Assembly: GCA_038496445.1 (NCBI GenBank) | Contig: JALMLS010000149.1 | Location: 235,363-299,362 of the forward strand | Origin: Trichosphaerium sp. ATCC 40318 | Lineage: Eukaryota > Discosea > Flabellinia > Trichosidae | Direction: 5' to 3' | Length of the DNA stretch: 64,000 nt | Notes under the pieces: generated by a model | Told to the model about the DNA's origin: nothing | What the model saw: the letters and a program-made list of their open reading frames with translations, nothing else | Database searches by the model: none | In this document: positions 1 through 10,212 of the stretch, piece after piece | Numbering within the stretch: the stretch's first letter is position 1 | Layout: the number at the start of each line of letters is the position of its first letter | Made by a program: the position numbers and the translations under genes

Positions 1-635
1 TACCCTCGAACAAAGTTTGTCACCACGTGATAATAGAATATGATATTTTGACAAGCTCAAACAAAAAATGGAGGCAAAAAAAAGAGATAAATTCTAGGCA
101 AAAAAAACCCATCGTAAAAAAGACGACCAGCCTTTGCATAGAAGTTTTGTCAGAGTTTGAAGCTCGTTTTCGGCGCGTGTCAGTTAATTGGTAGTTGGAG
201 ACTGTATCATTTTTTACATACAGGTTGTTCGGTTGAGTTGCAGTGAATAGTTGAGAAAAGATGGATTTATTAGTATGGAAAAACTGGCTGCTATTTTTTG
301 ACTTCGAATAAATTACATTACAGCAGAATTTGAGAATACCCTTTGTGTATTCGATTGTACATCGAATATCATTGCGCGCAATTCCGGAGGTAACGGTCAA
401 TACATTCAAACAAAAGAAAGTGCAAGTGATCCAACACCACAATTAAAAATTCCTTCCAAGAATTTTGTTTAGAATCATCTAAGGTATTTTTATCAGCCCA
501 AGAGTTCTACTGAAAAAATCATAGGCAACAAATAATTTTCCGTACCAATTCAATTATAACGTAAAGATTGAAAGAACTTATTGAAGTGATGCAAAAAAAC
601 TATTCTTCCACAAAGTTGTTTACATTAATTTGTTT
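1..635. other. Intergenic, no supported gene
   Basis: I see no convincing gene here. One long minus-strand open frame exists (about 20-442), but it begins at TTG rather than ATG, has no recognisable domain and is mostly composition-driven hydrophobic sequence. A CACGTG hexamer sits at 24-29 in the context CCACGTGATAA, one of many in this window. Confidence 0.5.
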
Positions 636-1139
636 TTATTTTATCTTTTTTACATGTACAGTTTCGAGTGCGCTAGAAAGGGTTCGCGTAGTTGTGGATT
701 CGTTAAAGCACGCAGATACAAAGTTGAGGAGTGTGGTTGATGCTCGAGTTTTTTTCAAAGCAAGAAGTTGTTGGTGCCTGTCCAGTGTTTTTACGCAATC
801 AAATTCGCCTCCAAGGGTGAGCCAGGTAGCCAAGCATCCGAGTTGGTGAATATCGCTTCTTTGTTGCTCTTCAAGTCCCAGAGGGCTGTAGCCAGTGTTC
901 TTGTCGTCGTTGAGCGAACCAGTGAGCATTAGGCAGTGTTCTTTTCGGTGGACTTTTATGTTTTGTCCATCAATGTGCGTGTAAGCATATCCTGCTTGAT
1001 GTAACGCGCCAAGCTGTATCACCGTAGCTTTTAGAACCATGAGAACTGTTTTATGCTTTAATCCTTTACGCGCAAATTGCTCGAGGGTTTGGGAGGTAGG
1101 TTGTTTCGTCTTGTTGTTGAGGGATGATCGGATAGGCAT
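636..1139 (-). CDS. Casein-kinase-1-like pseudokinase fragment, copy A
   Basis: Intronless 167-residue protein with an ATG start. It resembles the C-terminal lobe of CK1/VRK-type kinases. A helix like CK1 alpha-E (SLEQ to LHQAGYAY style) leads into LHQAGYAYTHIDGQNIKV, where kinases have LHxxGxxHRDIKPxNxxx. A later segment, DIHQLGCLATWL, matches the alpha-F region DxxSLGxxLxYxL. The HRD catalytic aspartate is absent (THI instead), no DFG is visible, and the whole glycine-rich ATP-binding N-lobe is missing, so catalysis is unlikely. It is divergently paired with an inverted copy at 2330-2854, about 1.2 kb away, and shares its upstream sequence. The retained frame in both copies suggests selection or a recent duplication. 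The kinase ancestry is inferred from motifs only. Confidence 0.6.
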   Translation of the reverse strand: MPIRSSLNNKTKQPTSQTLEQFARKGLKHKTVLMVLKATVIQLGALHQAGYAYTHIDGQNIKVHRKEHCLMLTGSLNDDKNTGYSPLGLEEQQRSDIHQLGCLATWLTLGGEFDCVKTLDRHQQLLALKKTRASTTLLNFVSACFNESTTTRTLSSALETVHVKKIK

Positions 1140-2209
1140 TTTGAGTAGAAGAGTTGCGTGTTGTGTTTGTTGTAGATATTATTGGTGCGTACGCATATAC
1201 TGCGCAGTTTGCAGGCCGATAATGTAGAGTACTCGGAGAAACATTGTAACGCACTGAACAAATCCTTTTGAAGACATATGTCCTTGGTGGTTGGCGTAAC
1301 AGCGTGGTTAGAATCGAATTGATTTGCATTTTTAGTTTGTTTCCATCTTTGGGGAAAAAGGGAGAAACAAAGTCTGGGCAATATTTTACGAACCGTTACT
1401 CACTCAACAAACACTTAGATACGTTGAATAGGGTTCTTAATTCAACGTCACAGCGTTTCCGGCTTATTCAGGCGTATTTCGGTTGAGGAAACGTGATTTA
1501 ACCGAGATCGGTTTCAGGGTTATGAAACAACAAGTTCATGCCTTCTACGCTATATAATAGCGTCGTAGTGTTTTGTGAAAGGTACAATAGTGCTTTGTAC
1601 CTATTACTGTCTGCAAAATGTACTAAAAAAAGGAATGTAGAAAGCTGCACAGTAAAATGTTTGCCTGGCTCTGGTTTTCTCCGCAGAATGCTTTGGTAAT
1701 GATAATGCGTAATGCCATTATCCAGGTTAGATAGTGGTCGTGAATAATGTTGGGAATTCCCGAACGTTGGTCGATTGTGGTTAACATTTGCAATTTTTTA
1801 CAATCTTTTTTTTGTACAATTACAGACTATTTGTTAACTAAAATAGGACGATATAAAGCGATGTACCCTTTAAAAATCCCTACTACGCTAACATATGGCA
1901 TAGAACGCATGAATTTCTTTTGTTATCACCATTAAACTGATCTCGATTAAAATCACGTTTCGGCAACCGAAATACGCCTGAATAAGCCGGAAACGCTATG
2001 GCGTTGAATTGAGAACTATCTTCAATTGATTTAACATGTCGCTTGGGCAGTTAGCGTATTACTTCGTAAGTACTATGGACTTTGTTTTGTTGACTTTTGG
2101 GTTTTAGTTCTCCTCTTTTCTCCAGACTGAAAAAAACTAAAAGTGCAATTCAGTTGATTCTTAACATGCTGTCACACCAACATCAAAGGCTATCAGTCAT
2201 TACGATGGT

Positions 2210-2329
2210 ATGGTTCGATATGTTTCTCCGAATACTCTACAATGTTAGTTATCGGCTTTAACTGCGCAGTATACGCGTGTACGCCAATAATATCTAACTA
2301 CTAATACCATCGCAACTCTTCCAAACAAA
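2210..2329 (+). promoter_or_regulatory. Conserved 5' flank of the pseudokinase genes
   Basis: The about 110 bp upstream of the 2330 start is preserved in mirror image upstream of the 1139 start (about 1140-1260). Shared blocks include ATGTTTCTCCGA, TACTCTACA, CTGCGCAGTATA and AATAATATCTA. Conservation outside the coding frame suggests core promoter or 5' UTR content. No TATA box or known factor site is certain. Confidence 0.4.
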
Positions 2330-2854
2330 ATGCCAATCCTATCATTCCTCAAGAACAAGAAGAACCAACAACCGACCTCCCAAAGCCTCGAACAGATTGC
2401 ACGTAGAGGACTCAAACACAAAACAGTTCTGAAGGTGCTCAAATCGACGGTGATAGAACTGGATGTCCTACATCAAGCAGGATATGCTTACCAACGCATA
2501 AACGGACACAACATCAAAGTCCATCGCAAACAACACTGTTTGATGCTCACAGGTTCTCTCAGCAACAATGGCAACCCTCTAAACAGCTCTCTGGTACTTG
2601 AAATGCAACAAAAAAAGGATATTCACCAACTCGGATGCTTGGCAACCTGGCTCACCATCGGAGGCGATTTTGAGAACGTACAAACACTGGACAGGCACCA
2701 ACAACTTCTTGCTTTGAAAGATGCTCGAGCTTCGGCGACACTCATTAACTTTGTATCTGCGTGCTTTGGTAAAACCACAACTACGCGGTACCTTTTTTCC
2801 ACACTAGAAACTGTACATGTAAAACAGTTAAAAATAAAAAACAGATTTATGTAG
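2330..2854 (+). CDS. Casein-kinase-1-like pseudokinase fragment, copy B
   Basis: Intronless 174-residue paralogue of the gene at 636-1139, in opposite orientation and with the same architecture. The catalytic-loop equivalent reads LHQAGYAYQRINGHNIKV, so HRD has become QRI. The alpha-F-like segment DIHQLGCLATWL is identical in the two copies, which makes it the best conserved block. There is no N-lobe, glycine loop, VAIK lysine or DFG. The C-terminus ends with a lysine-rich tail. The first residues MPILSFLKNKKNQQPTSQ are basic and polar and could be a targeting or linker segment. If folded, it would be a C-lobe-only scaffold, perhaps a decoy or partner of an active CK1. That is inference. Confidence 0.6.
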   Translation: MPILSFLKNKKNQQPTSQSLEQIARRGLKHKTVLKVLKSTVIELDVLHQAGYAYQRINGHNIKVHRKQHCLMLTGSLSNNGNPLNSSLVLEMQQKKDIHQLGCLATWLTIGGDFENVQTLDRHQQLLALKDARASATLINFVSACFGKTTTTRYLFSTLETVHVKQLKIKNRFM

Positions 2855-4175
2855 ACAACTTTTGTTACGAGTTCTAAGATTTCGCTTTACAAGTTTCTAC
2901 CGAGTTTTGACGCTAGATTCACGCGCGACGCTACTCAATTTCACGAGTAGAGGCAAACTAGTGCTTGATAGAAAAAGAGACCATTGCTCAATATTAATCT
3001 GCTCAAATATATTACGGCAGAGACTTGCCTAAGGCGGGCTACAATAATTTACAAAAAGAGGGCGCCAAAAAATTCATCTATGAGTGTGTAGGTTGTATAT
3101 ACTCTTTAGGTTCTTCTAAGGAACCAAAAAGAATATCTGGTACAGTATCAACACACCCAAGCGCAAGATTTTTGAAGTATTTTCTGTGGTGCTGATAATG
3201 ACGTTGTTGTCTTACTTTCCACCATGTTGTATTTGCTAGCCATTTAGGTGGATTCTGCGTGTGGTATGACTACATCAATATTAGTTAGTTTGTGAGCAAA
3301 TACGTTTAATCACGTGATGACAGAAAGCAAAACAAAAAAAATCGAAAAAATAAAAATCTAGCGTTACAAACCGCAACAAACTCAACGGCGTCTTTTCGTT
3401 CGATTTTGTCGTAATAATTTTCAACCAAAAAAAAAAAACAAACAACGCTTAGTTTACCTGATGTAGCCGTTCAGATACCATTGCGAGTACCACGAGTTCA
3501 GTAATAATAAATAAACCTGTTTGTAGACCGACGAAGTAGCAAAGTGCAGGACAAAACCCAAGTGCAAAAACAGTATACCCAGGCGCTAATACCACGCGTG
3601 TTAGTTCTAGAATATGTACGGACACAACACTATCCGTTTTGTAAAAAAGAACTGTTTTATCGGCTTTTTTACAAAACGACGTTCAAGGCGCGTAAGTGTG
3701 ACAGCGTGTTTGCGTTGTGCAAGAATATCAGAATAGCTGGTTTCTCTGTGTTTCGTACCTTTCAACGGAAAGCTTGATCGCTCTTGATATGTTGGTGTGG
3801 TTAATCTACTAGGAGGATACTCTTTTATGTGGTGTTCTAAGTGCATATCGTGTACGGAGCGCGGACAGATGCGTGAGTGTACTACAGCTATTAGACACTT
3901 GATAACCAACAGTTATACCAATTTTACGTACTGAATCTGTGCAAACACCATCCGAGAATTGTGTACGCATAGTAAGTGATAATAGCTACAGATGCGATGT
4001 ATAGCATAGCTAGTGTGGTAGTGGAAGGAGTGTGAAATAAAATGACGTTTATCGTCGAAATTACAAAAGAACCAACTTAAAACGATTAAGTGATGCTCGT
4101 ATGATCACGTGTAGTTCAACCAAAAAAAGACTAAAAACAATAGCGTTAAAAATTATTATTTACAAAGGCCATAGT
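2855..4175. other. Intergenic, 1.3 kb
   Basis: No gene could be supported. Short open frames around 3544-3777 (plus) and 3607-3909 (minus) start at GTG or TTG and overlap each other without domain signal. CACGTG occurs at 3311-3316 (as ATCACGTGATG) and 4106-4111 (as GATCACGTGTA). Confidence 0.5.
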
Positions 4176-5739
4176 TTAGCCAAAGGCAAAGAACATGCTG
4201 TACACATAGACAACCATACACAAAGCAACACCACCAACAATGATGACTGGTAGTACAATATCATTATCATGTTCCTCGTCTTCCTTTGTTTTAGTATTAA
4301 CTTCAGGCTTCTTCTCCTGTTCTTGTGTTTGTGTTACAGATGTCACAGCTGTAGTAGTTGTGGCAATCTTCTCAGTGGCAGGGTTATTATTGACAACCTC
4401 AGTTTGCTTTGCTGGTTTTTCTTCAATGGCAGATTTTTCTTGCCTTTTGCGCCTTCGCAAGAGACTTCGCTCTTCTCTTTCTCTATCTAGGCGTTCTACA
4501 TGTTTATCATCCCACTTATTAGTATCTTCTGTATTAGCAGAAGCGGCAGGTGCTACTATTTTTTCAACCCTTTCAGAAACTTCTGTCATTATTTCATCAA
4601 GTTCCATTATTTGAGTTGTAGGTGTTTCATTACTTATATCTCTTGGAGTAACTATAGTACTCTCTATATTCATTGGTGATGGTGTAGGTGTATTCTCTTC
4701 AGGCATTTCTTCAGTATCAGAATCCATATTAACTTCGACCTAGGTGAGTAAGTTAAAAGAGATGTTTTAGGTGACAGCTATATTGAAAAAAAAAGTACCA
4801 TTATAGTCGGTTCTTCCACTTCACTCGCTGATTTTACAGGTGCTGAAGCACTACGTAGAACAGATGATGCGTGTTTAACAGGAACAGATATACTCCTTTG
4901 AATATCCATCTGCTCAATAGCAGCTGTAGTAAACGAGTCCTTTAAAAAAAAACAGATAAGTAAGAAGATAAACTTCTTGAAGACTTTCTCAAGGTTTTTT
5001 TTTGGCAAACGTATATGTCGACTGAAAGGAGCTGGTACGTACGTCTTTTTTGACAGGTGTTTCTACTGGTTTAGGTTGCTCTTGGGCAGATACAAATTGA
5101 CGCAATTTAGCAAAGACCTTGTCATTGTTAGGCTTGGCAACCTTAGGTTTTGGAGGTGCATCTTCTCCGTGTGTGATGCCTCCAATACCCCATGATTTCG
5201 TGTTTTTAAACTCATGGTATACCTGTAGAAGTGTTTTTAGCGCAAAGAGCTTATGCAATGTCATTTTTTTTTTGTAGTTTTGGTAGTTCTTTTTAGTGTA
5301 CTGGGCAATATGGTTGGTTACGTACCATAGATAGATACGTCATAATAGAACGAGGTTCTGGGCGCGATAAAAGCATGTCTTCAGGTTCAAGAAGACTAAC
5401 AATACCCACACTCTCTGCTGCAGCAAACGCTAGCCGGTAGAGTGAGAAAAAGGAAAAAAAATCTTTAACGTTGAAGCTACGAATGATGTACCTTTTTCTA
5501 GGTTGCCCTGCGGGTCATCTGGGCTAAGATCGTCCATAGAAATGGCGTCAGGCCTATATTTATTCACAATCGCGGCAAACGCTGTCATACAATTATAAAC
5601 TGCATCATATGACACTGGTAGTACCATAACCATCTTTCCAAGATGTTGTGAAGTTTGTTATTTTAACATTACTGTACCCAGCGGTAGCAGCTTTACACCA
5701 AGCCAACAACCCGTCCTTTCCTGTCTTACGCTTCTTCAT
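4176..5739 (-). CDS. Calponin-homology protein with C-terminal membrane anchor
   Basis: The gene has about six exons. The first begins [20 protein letters not shown]. Splicing gives [18 protein letters not shown], then DNLE-like [24 protein letters not shown] and [14 protein letters not shown]. This is a full single calponin homology domain of the spectrin/alpha-actinin type, which normally binds F-actin or other cytoskeletal partners. A Pro/Ser/Thr-rich linker follows, then a highly charged helix ([19 protein letters not shown] with RRRKRQEK). The end is a hydrophobic stretch of about 20 residues ([20 protein letters not shown]) and only a few residues after it, typical of a tail-anchored protein. 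The likely role is linking actin to an internal membrane. The CH domain is secure, and the anchor is inferred from hydrophobicity. The exon skipped at about 5590-5630 is a 45-bp intron that would otherwise break the domain. Confidence 0.85.
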
Positions 5740-6016
5740 ACGTGTTTAAACAACTGAGAACTTAATTGCTTCCGCTTAAAGAAACTCGACTTCACAACCT
5801 CGTTTATTCGTTCCGATGACAAGAATGAAAACCATCACAATTGCAAACGATTACTGACTTAGCCATTCTCTCAGAGGTATTGTGATGCATCAGCAACCGT
5901 ATACGTAATAGGCCCTTACAATTTGACATCACATGCAGAAATCATCTTTTTTTTTAATCAACGTTTTGTATTTTACAGGTTAGTATACTAACTATTATTA
6001 TCTAAAGGAACACAGT

Positions 6017-8652
6017 CTACGACTGTGCGCTTTGGATACACGGATCATCTGTTTGTCCTTCGTCCGATTCTTCCTCGGATTCTTTGCTTGGTTGAACCAG
6101 TTCCTCTGGTTCTGATTCTTCTGATTCTTCTCCTGCTTCTTCTGGTTCTTTTGGTTCTTTTGGTTCTGGCTCTGGTTCTGGTCCTTGTGAATCGATACCA
6201 GAAGAGTCATTACGACGACTGTTTATGCCACTACTGCCGCCTGTAGCACTCGTCACAGTCATTGGTCTAGTAGACCTTTTTGTAGACCCAAAGCTCCTTT
6301 GCTGAGGAGTCAACCTCGCTGCTAGATCTAGAAATATTCGTTAATCATAGTTTAGTTCTTAATGTAAAAACTGCTTACTATGCCATCCAAAACGCTCTGA
6401 TAATTGCACAAGTGAAAGAAGCAACTCATTATAGAATACTTGTATCACTAAAACAAAGATGTCATCGTTAACAGCCACTTGGTTCTATCTTAGTAGTTAC
6501 CTAAACAAGCAACAGATAATATGGCTGAGCGACAGAATACATTGACTTGATTCCACACTGTTTGCCAGGCAGTTGGCACTAAGTTAAAGTCTACAACAAA
6601 GATAAGTCTCTGATTGTTTGCTCTTTTCTTTTAAAACCACGTACTACAAGTTCCAGGATTAGCTCTTTCACAATTTAACCAACTATAAAAGCCAGCTACA
6701 GCTTTATCATTAGGAATAAATATACGACGGAAAGCCAATGACATTGGAACACAGATGAAATACAAGTAGATCACAATCCAAACAACAAGTACTGCTTGAC
6801 TTCTCCAATAGTTTTTCTGAGTTTTATCCATTCCTCTACCTCTACGCTTACCAGCATATCGTCTCATTCTAGCGAACTCCTAAAAGAAAAAAATGAGAAT
6901 TAAATTCAGTTCAGTTGATGAATCATCGATTTCTCGCATACTTTACTTAGATAGAAACCAAAGGCTATAAGACCAACAACGCCAACACCTTGAGTGATGG
7001 CAAGGTTAGCCACTAGTACTTTATTTATCTTCGTGTTTTCCGTTTGTGCTGCAAAAATCATTGAGTTTAAGGTAGATTTTTACACGTATAAGTAACGTAC
7101 TGACACAGTTTGTAGAAACAAAGTGATTTGGACCAAAGTAATCACTAACTCCCAGGTATATATCAACGCAAATTTGTACTACCCATGGAGCAGCAACGAA
7201 AACAAAACTAAGGAAAAAAGATTAAATCCAACTTTGGTAAGCAGAGGTTGTTTTGGTCGCCGAAGCGTTTTACTGAAAACACGTACTGCCCAAACAATTT
7301 TGGCTTAGACTGTGCTATAAACATGTAAACCATGCCAGCAACCCATGAAACAAAAGCATAGTCCGAAAGAGTAAGAAAGTGGTACATCCATAACCCTGCA
7401 ATTAGTTAACAAAATTGAGGAATTGTTCCTTGTTATCGTGCCTTGGAATGTACAAAATGGCGAGTCCTGTCGTCTTACATAAACTGCTTCATTCTTGCAA
7501 AGCAGTTCTTCAGAATTAAGGAATAAACTAGGAAAGTAACCCAAGCTATTTAAGAATACATACCTAGATACAAGCAATTAACATTAAAATTTCGTAACCG
7601 TGTTTCTTTGTTCCTATGAACAAAAAAAAAAGGTATTGGATCCTTACCACATGATTAAACAATGGAGTGTCAAAGGAAATCCTCTCTTCAATGCTACTTT
7701 TGTAGATATAATAACAGCAATCAACCCCAATATAATTGAAGTGGGAACAAATACAAACATGAGCTGCGTTTTGAATAATCAGAAAAAAAGCAAGTGAAAA
7801 GGGTTCATCAGAAAAAAAAAGGTGCACTTACAATACGTTCTGTTCCGGAGGCATCGTTTATATAGCGCTTTGGACAACCGAGTGCGCACATTTCTACAAA
7901 GCCTTCTTCATGATCGGGGTTGTAAAGTGTAGGATATTGACAGTCTGATGGTTTTGGCGTCACAGTTTCATTGTTGCAATTTTCATCAGCGTAATCATCT
8001 ATGGTAGCTAAAGAGGCAAAGTATTAGAATAGAGATAGTTTCCTAATCTAGAAAGGTAAAACGGGATAAACCTAGTTTGTCTTGCAAAAAGTTTCCTAAA
8101 CTATATCGCACCGTCTCCAATACCAATAGAAGTGACTGATGAGCAATTTGGAGCTAAAGCAGCTGCTTGTTCACCAAATAATGTAAGGAGACAGTGTCGA
8201 AGGTCTAGGCACTCACTACGGCATGCAGCGACAGGAAAGACGAATGCGCCTAGAAGTTGGTTAAGAACACTAGACTTTGTAGCAAACCTAATAAGAGTTG
8301 TCGTACCGCTAGAACACTGGCGAAATAACTGTTTGCAAACCACCCGTTTAAATATTGTTGCGCATCTATTACCAAATTAATGTACGAAGCTTTCGCCAAG
8401 TATTAAAAAAAGACAATGCGATCATCTACTACAAGGTACATACTCTTTATTGGCCAAGTATAGATCAGAAATTGGTGAGCGTATTTGCGCGTCATAAATA
8501 TCTAGCAAGAAAGACGCGTTTTCGTTGGGTGGTACAATAAATGTATAATCATCTCTAAAACCGCAAGGGTTGCTCGTTGTATTTGCCATTACGCAACTCT
8601 GCGCATTTACAGCAATAATGGCGATTGCTATTAATGCTAGCGCGCGATACAT
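6017..8652 (-). CDS. Frizzled/Smoothened-like seven-helix receptor
   Basis: This is a multi-exon receptor. The start MYRALALIAIAIIAVNAQS is a clear signal peptide. A cysteine-rich ectodomain follows (C..IFKRVVCKQLFRQC, VFPVAACRSECLDLRHCL, APNCSS), in the pattern of the Frizzled Wnt-binding domain (C..lC..xxPxC, PCRxxCe..xxC). A second Cys segment holds DCQYPTLY and CALGCPKRY. The first helix is LMFVFVPTSIILGLIAVII. Later helices include LWMYHFLTLSDYAFVSWVAG, FVFVAAPWVVQICVDIY, VANLAITQGVGVVGLIAFGF and VLVVWIVIYLYFICV. The cytoplasmic tail is Ser/Pro/Glu-rich with an acidic repeat near 6080-6190. Members are known outside animals, for example the Dictyostelium fsl genes, where ligands are mostly unknown. 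One intron near 7398-7442 appears to use a GC-AG donor. The family call rests on the Cys and helix pattern. Confidence 0.7.
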
Positions 8653-8878
8653 TGCCAAATAAACTATGTGCCCTATTTCGAGAAAATAGACAACATTTTT
8701 GGCTAAACGCACAAACTTGGACCGCAAATAAAAAACCCCAATGTACCCACGAAAACGTATTCTACGACTTCTAGACGCACCAAAAAAGAAAGTACTGCTT
8801 GTTTTGTGACGTGACGAAACAAATCAAACGTTAATCGTGACCAAATCGTTCTGTGTTGAAAAGGCAGTGCTTTTATTG

Positions 8879-9921
8879 TCATGTATCAACATCCATATCA
8901 TCAACAGGTTCAGCTTCTTCTTTCCCTGCTTCATTTGTTTCATTATCTTTATCTCCATTTTCAATTTCATTCTCGTCTTCTTTATGTTCTTCCTCTACTT
9001 CACCTGGTATTTTTGCACCTGGAGGCGCCCACCAAGTAAGTCTACCTAAACCAGACATATCAAAGGTTCCCTTTTTGTTGTCAAGGATTCATAAACAATC
9101 AAGTAAATACAAAAACCAAAACGTGTGGATACAAATACAAGCATTGGTGCTCGAACAAACCTAGACAAAATTTTAGCCTCAGGGTTTTTATAGGGTTCAA
9201 CGACTGGAACGTACTCTTCTTCTTTGTTTGAAGTAGGATCGTGTTTTGATACAGATGGAGGACTGAACTCGACACGTTCAACTCTTAATCTGACATACTT
9301 TCCCATCTCAATAGGTAACTCATGCTCATAACCATTATCAAAATATGACCACACCCATTGTCCTAATTTGGCATCGCTGAGCACGTGTTTTAGTCATCAG
9401 TGAGGTGAAATTTTTACAAAAAATGGAACGTACTACTTGCTGTTCTGCATCATGCTACCAGCTTGAATGTACACATTATCAAAAAAATTAAGTGATATTT
9501 GTATGCCCTCTTCTGAACAACCAATTGCTTTTCCCACTAATATTTGTCCTGCAAATGGACGAAATGTAATGAGTCTGTACGTTTGTAAGTGTTTGGAAGC
9601 ATTTAAAAGCTTGCCTACCTAAATCGTACTCTGACATGGCTACCACCGTCATTTGGATACACAAAGCCTTCTGTTATATCTAGAACATCGTACATGGAGA
9701 TGAAAAGCCCAACGCCTTGTGACACCTAAAAACCGCTTTTGCAAAGGCGCTATTGCTACTAATCGTACTGTATTCATGTATTTTTTATTAATTTCATACT
9801 CTATAGCCTCCAGCTGCGTGTCGAACTGAGAAGGCGGAATACGCACAATATCTTTGAGCGTTACCAAAATAAACTACATTGCGCGTAAGTAGACGTATAT
9901 GAGGTATTTTTGTACAGCCAT
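8879..9921 (-). CDS. RPC8: RNA polymerase III subunit RPC8 (Rpc25/POLR3H type)
   Basis: The protein starts MA, then after a 43-bp intron FILVTLKDIVRIPPSQF. This is the diagnostic N-terminus of RPC8, the Pol III paralogue of Rpb7. The middle and C-terminal OB-like half includes GQWVWSYFDNGYEHELPIE and GKYVRLRVERVEFSPPS. The conserved tail is LGTFDMSGLGRLTWW (spliced) followed by an acidic end. RPC8 pairs with RPC9 to form the stalk used in Pol III initiation at tRNA and 5S genes. The Glu/Asp-rich C-terminus (about 30 residues past WW) is longer than in yeast as I recall. The gene is compact with about six exons. Confidence 0.85.
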
Positions 9922-10212
9922 AATGTTTTTTGCTCAAATTGCAGCGCCAAATTCAGCGCAAACAACTGAGAAAATTCCCAGCAACGGCAAAGTGCTCTAC
10001 TTTGTAACGAATGGATGATTGGATCACTTAACCGCAAGTTACTAAGGTATTCGAACCAGACGTTATTTATTACTCAACTGGTTATTTTTACAGCGCACAA
10101 ATGCTGACAGCTAGTGTATGCTATCAGAGTACATTTCATTCCCATTGGAAAGTATGCTGCCTCATACAAAAAAAAGGTGCGCCTTGCTGAGGATAATAAT
10201 TAGGGGTTATGG

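Larger units (their letters stand above)
636..2854. repeat. Large diverged inverted duplication (two ~0.9 kb arms)
   Basis: The left arm (about 636-1522) and right arm (about 1932-2854) are inverted copies around a unique centre of about 400 bp (1523-1931). Each arm holds one pseudokinase gene plus about 380 bp of 5' flank. Directly visible matches include CCGAAATACGCCTGAATAAG in the right arm (near 1969) and its reverse complement near 1460-1485. There is also CTGCGCAGTATA upstream of both ATGs, ACCAATAATATCTA versus GCCAATAATATCTA, and CGCAACTCTTC just before each ATG. The arms differ by scattered substitutions and small indels, so the duplication is not very recent. Confidence 0.85.

Noticed and set aside
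20-442. Long minus-strand frame with hydrophobic ends
   Set aside because: Starts with TTG, has no domain, and its composition fits random A+T-rich DNA.
568-849. Plus-strand frame over the first pseudokinase
   Set aside because: It is antisense to the better supported gene, and the mirrored copy keeps the minus-strand reading.
3544-3909. Overlapping small frames on both strands
   Set aside because: Non-ATG starts and no motifs; left as intergenic.
4240-4614. Ser-rich plus-strand frame
   Set aside because: Antisense shadow of the calponin-homology gene exon.
10020-10070. Possible tRNA because of a TTCGAA T-loop-like motif
   Set aside because: The flanking bases do not form the T stem and no anticodon or D arm could be placed.
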